Source: an uncultured Opitutia bacterium (GTDB lineage Bacteria > Verrucomicrobiota > Verrucomicrobiia > Opitutales > Opitutaceae). From it: 64,000 nt of DNA. Numbering within the stretch: the stretch's first letter is position 1; every line of letters begins with the position of its first letter. Below, one piece after another: positions 1-8,232 of the stretch. Under the pieces are notes generated by a model that had not been told where the DNA came from, ran no database searches, and saw only the letters and a list, made by a program, of their open reading frames with translations. Location of the stretch: assembly GCA_903896015.1 (NCBI GenBank), contig CAITWF010000048.1, positions 39,031 to 103,030 on the forward strand, given 5' to 3'. Position numbers and translations under genes: made by a program.

Positions 1-1
1 G

Positions 2-163
2 GAATTGCGGACGCGGCTGCGGCGGTTTGCGGCCGAGCCGAAGCCGCCCGTCATCCGCATTCGGGGTGACGGCAAGGTGTCCTACGAAAAGGTCGCGGAG
101 GTGTTCGGCGAGGTGCAGAGCGCGGGACTCACGCGCTTCACGATCGATTCGCAGGGCAAATAA
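2..163 (+). CDS. exbD: ExbD/TolR-family biopolymer transport protein, C-terminal part
   Basis: The window opens inside this gene. The visible 53 codons end in TAA and encode the C-terminal periplasmic domain of an ExbD/TolR protein. The pattern PPVIRIRGDGKVSYEKVAEV followed by SAGLTRFTIDSQ matches the family's conserved end, where a short beta strand is followed by a helix and a final strand. ExbD works with ExbB in the inner membrane as a proton-driven motor that energises TonB. The TonB-like gene starts 38 bases downstream on the same strand, so the two probably form an exbB-exbD-tonB operon whose first part lies outside the window. The family call is fairly secure; the choice between ExbD and TolR is not possible from this fragment. 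Confidence 0.8.
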   Translation, partial: ELRTRLRRFAAEPKPPVIRIRGDGKVSYEKVAEVFGEVQSAGLTRFTIDSQGK

Positions 164-201
164 AACATCCGTCCGCACGTCTCACTCACGAAGGCGATTC
201 A

Positions 202-1083
202 ATGGGCCCGCAGGCACAGCAAAACGGAATTTTTCTCTCGGCCACGCTGCACGGCGCAATCGTGGCGCTGGCGTTGCTGTGGTCGTTCGCTGCGAGCATC
301 AACACGAAGCCGCCGTCGCGCATCCTCGAGTTGGTGGCGGGCGAGGGAAACAATTACGGCGCAACGGTCGCGCCCGCGCTCGGCACGCCGGGCGGCGTGA
401 AACTCACCGTGCCGGCGCAACCCGCGCCAAAACCCGAGACGGTGAAGCCCGAGCCCGCGCCGGTCACGCCGGCCGAGCCCCAACCGCCGCCGCAACCGAA
501 AGCGCCGCCCATGACGAAGCAGCAACCTGCGCCGGCCACGCCCGCGCCGCCGACCAAGGCCGCCGATACGGCGCCGAATTTCGCGAAATCGATCCGCCGT
601 AAACTAATTGCCGCCGACAGCCGAGCGAAGGCCGCCGTTGCCAAGGAGCGCGCGGCCGAAGCTAAGGCGGCGGCCGCCGCGGCGAAAGTGCAGCACATCG
701 ACGCGGAAGGCATCGCGAAGGGTGTTGTGGGTGGTTCTGCCGCCAACAAGGACGGCGGCGCGGGCGGTCGCGCGCTCGAGAGCACGGCGGGTTCGGCGAT
801 GGAGCGCTATGATGCGATGCTGATCGATCGGCTTCGTCGCGCGTTGGAGGCGGAGAAGCCGCCGGGTTTGAGTGATGCGCTCATTGCGACGGTGGTTTTC
901 AATATCGGCGCGGATGGTTCGCTCACCAACATCCGCATCACGAAACGATCGGGCAGCGCGGAATTCGACGCGGCGGTGCGGGCGGCGTTCCGCCGGGTCG
1001 GCGCGGTCGGGCCGCGGCCCGATCATCGGAGCGAGACCGACGTGGAACTCGATTTCCGAGCGAAGGAGCAGGACGGCGGCTAA
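202..1083 (+). CDS. TonB/TolA-type energy transducer
   Basis: This 293-residue protein has the layout of TonB and TolA. It has one N-terminal membrane segment (about residues 10-31), then a long periplasmic stretch rich in Pro, Ala and Lys (about 60-180), and a small C-terminal domain (about 205-290). The C-terminal domain reads as a TonB C-terminal fold: VVFNIGADGSLTNIRITKRS, then a helix FDAAVRAAFRRVG. It would link the ExbB/ExbD motor to outer-membrane receptors, such as the TonB-dependent receptor at 18847-22146, or act in the Tol envelope system. The Ala/Lys-rich helical region is more TolA-like and the C-terminus more TonB-like, so I give no symbol. A terminator hairpin follows directly. 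Confidence 0.82.
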   Translation: MGPQAQQNGIFLSATLHGAIVALALLWSFAASINTKPPSRILELVAGEGNNYGATVAPALGTPGGVKLTVPAQPAPKPETVKPEPAPVTPAEPQPPPQPKAPPMTKQQPAPATPAPPTKAADTAPNFAKSIRRKLIAADSRAKAAVAKERAAEAKAAAAAAKVQHIDAEGIAKGVVGGSAANKDGGAGGRALESTAGSAMERYDAMLIDRLRRALEAEKPPGLSDALIATVVFNIGADGSLTNIRITKRSGSAEFDAAVRAAFRRVGAVGPRPDHRSETDVELDFRAKEQDGG

Positions 1084-1088
1084 CAAAA

Positions 1089-1120
1089 ACGCCACCGACG
1101 TGAGCCGGTGGCGTGGTTTT
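1089..1120 (+). terminator. Intrinsic terminator after the TonB-like gene
   Basis: A perfect 9-bp stem (ACGCCACCG at 1089-1097 with CGGTGGCGT at 1106-1114) encloses an 8-base loop and is followed by a short T run. It ends the exbD/tonB transcript just before the minus-strand tRNA. Confidence 0.7.
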
Positions 1121-1125
1121 GAAAT

Positions 1126-1201
1126 TGGTGGACCCTAGGAGGTTCGAACTCCTGACCTCCTCAATGCCATTGAGGCGCTCTACCAACTGAGCTAAGAGCC
1201 C
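1126..1201 (-). tRNA. tRNA-Ala (anticodon GGC)
   Basis: A 76-nt cloverleaf reads on the minus strand. The acceptor stem GGGCTCT pairs with AGGGTCC and includes the G3:U70 wobble pair, the main identity element for alanyl-tRNA synthetase. The anticodon arm is CCTCA-ATGGCAT-TGAGG, placing GGC at positions 34-36. The T arm is AGGAG-TTCGAAC-CTCCT. The CCA end is encoded in the DNA (1126-1128). Confidence 0.97.
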
Positions 1202-1272
1202 TTCGCACTTGCGAGGGGTGAGGAAAATCAAAGTTCCGCCGGCGAAAGCAAGGACTTTTTCTCGCGCCTCCT

Positions 1273-2037
1273 TCACCGCGAGAGCACGGGCGGCTCTTCG
1301 GCGGAAGGTGGCATCGACGCGGCATACGCGCGCGCGAGCACTGCGCGCCAGTGCGCATCCTCGAGTTCCCGGCGCTGCACGGAGCGGTATTCCATCTCTC
1401 CGGCGTAGAAGATAAAGGCGAAGAGCAGCACCAGCAGCCAGTTGCTCAGCATAAAGATCGCGAATAGCGCCCCGAGCACCGCGATCACTTTGCCGATCGT
1501 CGCGGCCCAGAACGTCGCGCGCAGGTAGCGCATCCGCGTCGCGAGCAGCGCGCGCAGGATGCGACCGCCGTCCATCGGAAAGGCGGGCAGCAGGTTGAAA
1601 ATGCCCATGCGAATGTTCCAGATCACCAATTCGGTCGTGAAGGCCGGCCACGAGTAGTTCGAATCGGCGTCGTCGGGATAGCTCACGTAGCACAGCACAA
1701 GCCACAGCGTCGCCGCGATGACGAAGTTCACCGCCGGGCCGGCGAGCGTGATGAGCAACTCCCGCGACGGTTGACGCGGTATGTCGTCCATTTCCGCCAT
1801 GCCGCCGATCGGCATGAGCAGGATGCGGCGCACGCCGATGCCAAAGCGCATCGCTGTGAACGAGTGCCCGAGTTCGTGCAGCACCACGCAGGTGAAAAAC
1901 GCGATGAGCATTCCCGTTTCAAGAGCGAGTCCTGGCCAGCGGTCCTCCTGCCAGCCTTCCTGCGCGGCGAAGGCCAGCAGCAGGAAAAACGACGCATGGA
2001 CTGCGAGTTGAATGCCGCGAATGCGGAAAAGGTTCAT
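1273..2037 (-). CDS. M50-family membrane metalloprotease (site-2 protease type)
   Basis: This 254-residue integral membrane protein has the two hallmarks of site-2 zinc proteases. HELGH at about residues 54-58 supplies two zinc ligands and the catalytic Glu. NLLPAFPMDGG at about 148-158 supplies the third ligand, Asp156. About six membrane segments are visible. No PDZ or CBS domain is attached, so this is a compact member of the family. Such proteases cut membrane-embedded substrates, often anti-sigma factors. The reading frame stays open upstream to 2349, but the start at 2037 is preferred because the sequence MNLFRIRGIQLAVH is where homology normally begins, and a longer form would overlap the divergent response regulator. 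The substrate cannot be told from the sequence. Confidence 0.85.
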   Translation of the reverse strand: MNLFRIRGIQLAVHASFFLLLAFAAQEGWQEDRWPGLALETGMLIAFFTCVVLHELGHSFTAMRFGIGVRRILLMPIGGMAEMDDIPRQPSRELLITLAGPAVNFVIAATLWLVLCYVSYPDDADSNYSWPAFTTELVIWNIRMGIFNLLPAFPMDGGRILRALLATRMRYLRATFWAATIGKVIAVLGALFAIFMLSNWLLVLLFAFIFYAGEMEYRSVQRRELEDAHWRAVLARAYAASMPPSAEEPPVLSR

Positions 2038-2127
2038 TGACCAACCAAGCATGGCCGGCAACAAAGGCGAACCTGCGGAAATCGCGAGCGTCTTCGCACG
2101 CGACCGCCGCCAGGCCGTTTCACCTTC

Positions 2128-3594
2128 ATGTCCGACACCACCGCCAAGCCGCCCACCATTCTCGTGGTCGATGACGACGCCGAGATTCGCTACTCGCTCG
2201 CGCGCGTGCTCTCCTCGCGCAAATACCACGTCATCGAGGCGCCGAGTGGCGAGCAGGGCGTGGCCTTGGTGAAAAAAGGTCCGCCGCCGGACCTCGTTTT
2301 TCTCGATGTGCGCATGGGTGCGATGGGCGGCATCGAGGCCCTCCAGCACATCCGCTCCGCCAATCCGAAGCAGCTTGTCATCCTAATGACGGCGTTCGGC
2401 ACCGCGCAGACCGCGATCGAGGCGATGAAATACGGTGCCTTCGACTACGTCATGAAGCCCTTCGATCCGGCGAAGGTCCTCGCGCTTGCCGAAAACGCGC
2501 TCAAGGCCCACGCCGACATGCGCGCTGTCGGAGACTACAAGCCGACGATTAACGCTGAGGATTATCGCGAGGGCATCGTTGGCAGCTCGTCGGCGATGCA
2601 GGAAGTCTTCAAAACGATCGGCCAGGTCACCGCCAGCGACGTGACCGTTATGATCACGGGCGAAAGCGGCACGGGCAAGGAACTCGTCGCGCGCTCGATC
2701 TGGAAACACAGCCATCGCGCCGCGAAGCCGTTCATCGCCGTCAACTGCGCCGCGATCCCTGACAACTTGATCGAGAGCGAACTCTTCGGCCACGAAAAGG
2801 GCTCTTTTACGGGAGCGACTGGACAGCGCATCGGCAAGTTCGAGCTCTGCGACGCCGGCACGATTTTCCTCGATGAGATTGGCGACATGGCGCTCGCGAC
2901 GCAGACGAAAATTCTCCGCGTGCTGCAGGCGGGTGAAATCCAGCGCGTCGGCGGCACCGAAACGATCAAGGTCGACGTCCGCATCCTCGCCGCGACGAAC
3001 AAGGACCTCGAGGAAATGGTGAAGGCTAAAACCTTCCGCGAAGATCTTTATTATCGGCTAAACGTTGTCCGCATCCGCATGCCCCCGTTGCGCGAACGCG
3101 ACGACGACATTCCTCAGATCGTTGATTTCTGCCTCCAAAATCTGGTGAAGCAGAAGAAGGCGCGCGTCACCAAGGTGTCGCCCGAGGCGATGACTGTGCT
3201 GACACGGCACAACTGGCCGGGCAACGTGCGCGAACTCGAAAACGTCGTCTACCGCAGCGCCGTCATCGCGCAAGGCGACGCCATCCTCGTGAAGGATCTG
3301 CCGGTGGAGATCCGTGGCGCGACCGGCGCGGGCGAGGGCAGCGCGGCACCGTTTGCCGTCGAGATTGTGCCGCTGCCGGCGGCACCGGTGAGCGCGTCGC
3401 CGACCATGACGATCGAAGCGGCGCTCGATTTCGTATTTGAGAAACTGTCGGCCGGCGGCGATCCGCTGCTGCCGCAAATCGAGAAGGAGATGATCGCGCG
3501 CGCGCTGGCGGCGGAAAATGCCGACGAGGCGAAGGCGGCCAAGCTCCTCGGCCTGACGAAGGCGGCGATCGCGAAGCGACGCAAAGAGCTTTAG
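2128..3594 (+). CDS. Sigma-54-dependent two-component response regulator (NtrC family)
   Basis: The 488-residue protein has three domains. The receiver domain (1-125) has the acidic pair near residues 15-17, phospho-acceptor Asp60 and switch Lys109. The AAA+ sigma-54 interaction domain (about 148-390) has Walker A GESGTGKE (178-185), the sigma-54 loop GSFTGA (225-230) and Walker [11 protein letters not shown] (244-253). The short Fis-type helix-turn-helix at the end ([21 protein letters not shown]) binds enhancers. It should activate sigma-54 promoters with ATP hydrolysis after phosphorylation. The loop motif is GSFTGA rather than the commonest GAFTGA, a tolerated variant. No histidine kinase lies next to it, so it is an orphan regulator in this window. 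Confidence 0.93.
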   Translation: MSDTTAKPPTILVVDDDAEIRYSLARVLSSRKYHVIEAPSGEQGVALVKKGPPPDLVFLDVRMGAMGGIEALQHIRSANPKQLVILMTAFGTAQTAIEAMKYGAFDYVMKPFDPAKVLALAENALKAHADMRAVGDYKPTINAEDYREGIVGSSSAMQEVFKTIGQVTASDVTVMITGESGTGKELVARSIWKHSHRAAKPFIAVNCAAIPDNLIESELFGHEKGSFTGATGQRIGKFELCDAGTIFLDEIGDMALATQTKILRVLQAGEIQRVGGTETIKVDVRILAATNKDLEEMVKAKTFREDLYYRLNVVRIRMPPLRERDDDIPQIVDFCLQNLVKQKKARVTKVSPEAMTVLTRHNWPGNVRELENVVYRSAVIAQGDAILVKDLPVEIRGATGAGEGSAAPFAVEIVPLPAAPVSASPTMTIEAALDFVFEKLSAGGDPLLPQIEKEMIARALAAENADEAKAAKLLGLTKAAIAKRRKEL

Positions 3595-3627
3595 TTTTCA
3601 CGTCACTCCTCAGACACCCCTTACCCC

Positions 3628-4599
3628 ATGAAACTCCTCCTGCGCTTCCCCGTCGCCGCTGCTTGCGGGCTCTTCCTTGCCGCGAATTTGCTGCAGGCCG
3701 CTCCCGAAGCGGCGCTCGCGCCGAAAAAAGTATTGGTATTTACGAAGTCGTCGGGCTTCGAGCACGACGCGATCAAGAACGATGGTGGGAAAGGCCATGG
3801 CTACGCGTTTCGCGTGCTGACCGCGATTGGCGCGAAGGAGAACGTTGTGTTCACCTATTCGAAGGACGGCACGCTGTTCTCGCCGTCGTATCTCGCGCAG
3901 TTCGATGCGTTCGTGTTCTACACCAGCGGAGATCTGACGATGGCGAAAAGCGATCCGCGCGGCGACGGGCTCGCACCGATGACGCCCGCGGGGAAGGCCG
4001 CGCTGCTCGCGGCGGTGGCGGGCGGCAAAGGTTTTGTCGGACTGCACAGTGCGTCGGACAGCTTTCATTCGTTCGGCCGCAACAACCATGTGCCCGAGCG
4101 GTTCGACGACGATGGCGACAAGGCTGACGACTACATCAAGTTGCTCGGAGGCGAATTTATCCGTCACGGCGCGCAGCAAAAATCCCGCCTCATCGTCGCC
4201 GATCCGAAATTCCCCGGGATGGCTGGCGGATTCGCTGCCGAACTCACCCTGCACGAGGAATGGTATTCGCTGAAAAATTTTGCGGCCAACGACCACGTCA
4301 TTCTCGTGCAAGACACGGCGGGCATGACGGGCTCGGAATATGAGCGTCCGCCGTATCCCTCGACGTGGGCGCGGATGCAGGGAAAGGGCCGCGTGTTCTA
4401 CACGAACCTCGGTCACCGCGAGGACATCTGGGATCACGCGGCGTTTCAGGCGCTGCTGACCGGTGCACTCAACTGGTCGCTAGGGCGTATCGACGCTGAC
4501 GTCTCGCCAAATCTCAACTCCGCTGCTCCGCAAGCCAACCTGCTGCCGAAATACGAAGCCCCGCCCGCGCCCGCGCCGTCATCGAAAAAGAAATCCTGA
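3628..4599 (+). CDS. ThuA domain protein, exported
   Basis: The 323-residue protein has a typical signal peptide (about 1-25, ending LLQAAP) and a ThuA-like fold, which resembles class I glutamine amidotransferases. Family marks include KKVLVFTKSSGFEHDAI near the start, the block FVFYTSGDL, GFVGLHSASDSFH, and a late GRVFYTNLGHREDIW. The C-terminal 30 residues are Pro/Ala/Lys-rich and probably unstructured. ThuA proteins are abundant in Verrucomicrobia and Planctomycetes, often close to sugar catabolism genes, but their reaction is poorly known. It lies 37 bases before an exported esterase/SMP-30 fusion on the same strand, so the two are probably cotranscribed. Confidence 0.9.
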   Translation: MKLLLRFPVAAACGLFLAANLLQAAPEAALAPKKVLVFTKSSGFEHDAIKNDGGKGHGYAFRVLTAIGAKENVVFTYSKDGTLFSPSYLAQFDAFVFYTSGDLTMAKSDPRGDGLAPMTPAGKAALLAAVAGGKGFVGLHSASDSFHSFGRNNHVPERFDDDGDKADDYIKLLGGEFIRHGAQQKSRLIVADPKFPGMAGGFAAELTLHEEWYSLKNFAANDHVILVQDTAGMTGSEYERPPYPSTWARMQGKGRVFYTNLGHREDIWDHAAFQALLTGALNWSLGRIDADVSPNLNSAAPQANLLPKYEAPPAPAPSSKKKS

Positions 4600-4636
4600 A
4601 CGGCGCAGTGCTTCGTCACCCCAACCCCCCACCGCG

Positions 4637-6394
4637 ATGAAAACACCCCGCCTGCTAGCGCTTTTCGCGCTCCTCGTGTCGCACATTTACGCCGCCGACG
4701 ATTACGTGCCCGGTCCCGATTCGAAGCCGCAGCCCGGCGTGCCGAAGGGCGAGTTGATCAAATTTGAGTATGCTGCCTCGAAAATTTTTCCGGGGACTAC
4801 ACGAGACGTGACCGTCTATGTGCCGAAGCAATATGACCCCGCGAAGCCCGCATGCGTCTACGTCAATCAGGACGGCGTGCAGTGGAGCGCGCCGACCGTG
4901 TTCGACAACCTCATCGCGCGCGGCGAGCTGCCGATCATCATCGGTGTGTTCGTCACGCCCGGTGTCGTGAAGGCGCGCGAGCCCGCGACGCAGCAGGATC
5001 GTTTTAACCGCAGTTTCGAATACGATGGGCTGGGTGACGCCTATGCGCGTTTCCTCCTCGATGAACTGCTCCTCGCGGTCGAAACGAAATCCACGGCCGA
5101 CGGCCGAGCGATCCATCTCTCGCACTCCGGCAACGATCGCGCGATCGGTGGATCGAGCAGCGGAGCGATTTGTGCGTTTACGGCGGCGTGGGAGCGGCCA
5201 GACGCGTTTTCGCGCGTCTTCAGTTGCATCGGCACCTACGTCGGCCTGCGCGGCGGCAACAATTACTCGACGCTCATCCGCAAGTATGAGCCGAAGCCGC
5301 TGCGCGTGTTTCTCCAGGACGGCGAAAGTGATTTAAACATTTATGGCGGAGACTGGTGGATGGCGAATCAGGCGATGGAGCGCTCGCTCACGTTTGCCGG
5401 CTACGAAGTGAAGCACGCGTGGGGCGATGGCGCGCACAGCGGCAAGCAGGGCACGATGCTTTTCCCTGATGCGATGCGCTGGCTCTGGCACGACTGGCCC
5501 CAGACCGTGAAAGCGGTGGCGCCAACAAAAAACGCGTTGCTTGCCGAACTGCTCATCCCCGGTGAGGACTGGCAACTCGTTGGCGAAGGCTACAAGAGCA
5601 CCGAAGGCCCCGCGGTGAACGCGAAGGGGGAGGTGTTTTTCAATGATGTGTCTGCGAGCAAAACCTACCGAATCGGACTCGACGGCCAGGTTGCACTGCT
5701 TAACGACGACGCAAAAAAATCCAACGGCGAAGCGTTCGACGCCGACGGTCGCCTCTACTCGGTCTCCATGCGTGATCCTCGCGTGCTGCGTTACGAGGCT
5801 GACGGTAAGGTCACCGTGCTTGCCGAGGACATCGCGGGCAACGACGTGGTGGTGGCGCACAGCGGCAATCTCTATTTCACCAATCCGCCACCTGACCCCA
5901 GCAACGATCCGAGCAAGCTCTGGCTCATCCGTTCCGACGGCTCCAAGCAGGTGGTCGACACGGGTGCGGTCAAGTACATGAACGGCGTCACGCTCTCGCC
6001 GGACCAGTCGCTGCTCTATGTGGCCGACTACCGCTCGCACTGGGTTTACAGCTACGTGATCCAGCCGGATGGCACGCTGGTGGACAAGCAGCGCTACACC
6101 TGGCTCCACGTGCCCGACACCGACGATTGGAGCAACGCCGATGGAATCCGGTGTGATCGTAACGGCCTTCTCTATGTTGCCACCAAAATCGGCATCCAGG
6201 TCTGCGATCAGCCGGGTCGCGTGAACGCCATCATCCCGACGCCGAACCGGCGCGTCGCTAACCTCGTGTTCGGCGGGGCGAAGTTTGACACGCTCTTCGC
6301 CACGTGCGGCGACAAGGTTTTCAAACGAAAATTAAACACGGTCGGTGCCAACGGCTGGGACGCTCCGATCAAGCCGCCGAAACCGCACCTCTGA
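4637..6394 (+). CDS. Exported esterase (enterochelin-esterase-like) fused to an SMP-30/gluconolactonase domain
   Basis: The 585-residue protein begins with a signal peptide (about 1-20). Residues about 40-290 form an alpha/beta-hydrolase of the esterase D/enterochelin-esterase type. The nucleophile motif is GSSSG (Ser174), with Asp in LQDGESD (about 228-232) and His267 in GDGAHSG as likely triad partners. Residues about 305-585 form a six-bladed SMP-30/gluconolactonase propeller (EGPAVNAKGEVFFNDV, ADGIRCDRNGLLYVATKIGIQV). An esterase joined to a lactonase-like domain suggests sequential hydrolysis of an ester and a lactone, perhaps on plant-type or uronic acid substrates. That substrate is an inference. 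The ThuA gene just upstream is probably in the same transcript. Confidence 0.9.
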   Translation: MKTPRLLALFALLVSHIYAADDYVPGPDSKPQPGVPKGELIKFEYAASKIFPGTTRDVTVYVPKQYDPAKPACVYVNQDGVQWSAPTVFDNLIARGELPIIIGVFVTPGVVKAREPATQQDRFNRSFEYDGLGDAYARFLLDELLLAVETKSTADGRAIHLSHSGNDRAIGGSSSGAICAFTAAWERPDAFSRVFSCIGTYVGLRGGNNYSTLIRKYEPKPLRVFLQDGESDLNIYGGDWWMANQAMERSLTFAGYEVKHAWGDGAHSGKQGTMLFPDAMRWLWHDWPQTVKAVAPTKNALLAELLIPGEDWQLVGEGYKSTEGPAVNAKGEVFFNDVSASKTYRIGLDGQVALLNDDAKKSNGEAFDADGRLYSVSMRDPRVLRYEADGKVTVLAEDIAGNDVVVAHSGNLYFTNPPPDPSNDPSKLWLIRSDGSKQVVDTGAVKYMNGVTLSPDQSLLYVADYRSHWVYSYVIQPDGTLVDKQRYTWLHVPDTDDWSNADGIRCDRNGLLYVATKIGIQVCDQPGRVNAIIPTPNRRVANLVFGGAKFDTLFATCGDKVFKRKLNTVGANGWDAPIKPPKPHL

Positions 6395-6410
6395 GCGGAG
6401 GTTGGGGGCG

Positions 6411-7208
6411 CTATTTCAGCGCCGCTATGAAACGTTGGACGCGCTTCGCGTCGACCGCGCCGGACCAGTGGCCGCCCGTCTTGAATTCCGAGCCGACGAT
6501 GAAACCATCGGCGCTTTCGAGAAAGCCGCCGACATTTGCCGCCGTCACGCCGGAGCCCAGATAGACGGGGAGTCGTGTCGTGCGCTTCACCTCGCGCACT
6601 TCGTCGGGTTTCGGCGCGTCGCCTGTCACCGCCCCGGTTACGATCACCGCGTCGCCGCGCATGAACTCCACGGCATGCGCCGTTTCACCGATGCCGATGT
6701 CGACCGTGATCGCATGCGAGCTGTGCTTCTTCTTCACATCGGCCCAAATTTGCACGTGCCCGGCGCCGATCGTGCGGCGATAGCGGAGAAGTTCGGCGGC
6801 CGACGACTGGATGATTCCCTCGTCTGCTACGTGTGCGAAGGCAAAACCTTCTGCCCGAATAAAATCGAGTCCCGCGGCGAGCGCGACAGCGAGTGCTTCC
6901 CGGTTCGCGGCCGCGAGCACCTGCACGCCGCACGGCAATTTCGCCTCATCCTTCACTGCGTGGGCGATTACGCTCATCGCCGCGACGATCTCCGGGCCTA
7001 CGCCGCCGCGGAGGTAGGGCGTGTCGTGCATGTTTTCGAGCATCAGCCCATCCACGCCGGCGTCGCGGTAGAGTTTTGCCTCCTTCACGGCTTGCGCCTC
7101 GATGGCGCGCAGCGGTTGCGCGTGCGCAGGCGTGCCCGGGAGGGCTCCGACGTGAATCATCGCGATCACGGGCTTGGTCGAACGAAAAAGTGTGGAGCGG
7201 AGAATCAT
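6411..7208 (-). CDS. BtpA/SgcQ family TIM-barrel protein
   Basis: The 265-residue protein matches the BtpA family. Family marks are AMIHVGALPGTP near the N-terminus, the block DAGVDGLMLENMHDTPY, and the phosphate-binding end LPVYLGSGVTAANVGGF with ADGFIVGSEFK. The fold is a TIM barrel. BtpA itself was described as a factor needed for photosystem I stability in cyanobacteria, while relatives sit in sugar clusters, so the reaction is unclear. The start at 7208 is chosen because the conserved part begins soon after. The frame is open to 7244, which would overlap the preceding gene. A STAS-like gene ends 19 bases upstream on the same strand, and the two probably form an operon. Confidence 0.87.
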   Translation of the reverse strand: MILRSTLFRSTKPVIAMIHVGALPGTPAHAQPLRAIEAQAVKEAKLYRDAGVDGLMLENMHDTPYLRGGVGPEIVAAMSVIAHAVKDEAKLPCGVQVLAAANREALAVALAAGLDFIRAEGFAFAHVADEGIIQSSAAELLRYRRTIGAGHVQIWADVKKKHSSHAITVDIGIGETAHAVEFMRGDAVIVTGAVTGDAPKPDEVREVKRTTRLPVYLGSGVTAANVGGFLESADGFIVGSEFKTGGHWSGAVDAKRVQRFIAALK

Positions 7209-7227
7209 GAAGTAGGGGGAATTATTT

Positions 7228-7611
7228 TTACGCGGGAGCCACAATCCGCTCGGCTTCGACCAGCGTCTCGCACGTGACGATGCGGACGCCGCGTCGATAG
7301 TGAATGATCGAAAGGATGTTGAAGCCGATGTCCTTGTCGCGATCGGGGATGACGCGGACGACCATACCGATGCCGCTCGCCCGACTTAGGTCCATCATCC
7401 GCGTGATGTGCGGCACGCAGTCCAAATCCATCGAGTCGAGTCCGCTGAGATCGGTCAGCACCGTGAAGCCGGCGCAGGTCTGTGGCAGCAGGCGCTCCAC
7501 CTCGTCACAGCAGGCCTTCGCTCCGGCGACCGTGACATGGCCCAGATAACGCAGCCGCACCAAATGGGGCAGCGCTTCCGTTTGAATTTCAAATTCGACT
7601 GAGGGCGGCAC
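7228..7611 (-). CDS. Small STAS-like (SpoIIAA-like) protein
   Basis: This 127-residue soluble protein resembles small STAS/SpoIIAA-like proteins. It has alternating strands and helices, with FTVLTDLSGLDSMDLDCVPH at the position of the usual regulatory loop and a closing helix LVEAERIVAPA. I see no clear phosphorylatable Ser in the classical place, so a phospho-switch role is not supported. The GTG start at 7611 is my choice because conserved sequence (SVEFEIQTEALPHLVRLRYLG) begins there. The frame is open to an ATG at 7710, but the extra residues are Arg-rich and would run into the region upstream of the divergent cupin gene. Function is unknown. It precedes the BtpA-family gene by 19 bases. 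Confidence 0.6.
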   Translation of the reverse strand: MPPSVEFEIQTEALPHLVRLRYLGHVTVAGAKACCDEVERLLPQTCAGFTVLTDLSGLDSMDLDCVPHITRMMDLSRASGIGMVVRVIPDRDKDIGFNILSIIHYRRGVRIVTCETLVEAERIVAPA

Positions 7612-7749
7612 ACTCTGCTTGTGTCTGCGAACGCCGCGGAGTTCACGGAAATTGTTTTGCGATTCTTTTGGCCCGTGTCTGCGGCTGCAAAGTCCAACCC
7701 ACGCGGGCACTCCGCTGCCCCGCCTTTACCTCCAATGTTACATCAAATC

Positions 7750-8190
7750 ATGAAATCCTCGCTCCTCCTTGCCTTGTTTGCCCTTGGACTCGTCACGCGC
7801 GCCACCGCCGTCGACGCGCCCCCCACCGAACCTGTGATCTTCGATCATGCGCAGATCGACGCCGGCTTCGCGAAGGGCCTGCCGTGGCTCATCAACACGA
7901 GCTACAAAATTCAGGCCGGCCGGCGAGTCGCTGGCGGCAAGGTGGAAATTCACGACCATGACACGGATATCCTCTGGGTCACGGAAGGCTCCGCCACGCT
8001 CATCACCGGCGGCAAAGCGATCAATCCGACCGCCAAGAGCCCCGGCGAAACCGTCGCCGAAAAAATCGAGGGCGGATCCACGCGCAAAGTCGTGAAGGGT
8101 GATCTCATTGTCATTCCGCAGGGCGTGCCGCACTGGTTCAGCCAAGTGGATGGCAAGTTTCTTTACTTCGTCGTCAAAGTGACGAAGTGA
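7750..8190 (+). CDS. Exported cupin-domain protein
   Basis: The 146-residue protein has a signal peptide (about 1-21, LVTRATA) and a single cupin barrel. The first metal-site motif reads KVEIHDHDTDILWVTEGSATL. The second reads GDLIVIPQGVPHWF, with the typical Pro-Gly-x-Pro-His core. The three His and one Glu/Asp positions needed for a metal site appear present. Small secreted cupins of this type have no known reaction. An ATG five codons upstream (7735) is also possible, but the start at 7750 gives a normal signal peptide. The gene stands alone between divergent and convergent neighbours. Confidence 0.82.
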   Translation: MKSSLLLALFALGLVTRATAVDAPPTEPVIFDHAQIDAGFAKGLPWLINTSYKIQAGRRVAGGKVEIHDHDTDILWVTEGSATLITGGKAINPTAKSPGETVAEKIEGGSTRKVVKGDLIVIPQGVPHWFSQVDGKFLYFVVKVTK

Positions 8191-8232
8191 TCCGCCGGTG
8201 CGCAAAAGTCGCGCCATACTCGCTTCGGCAAG

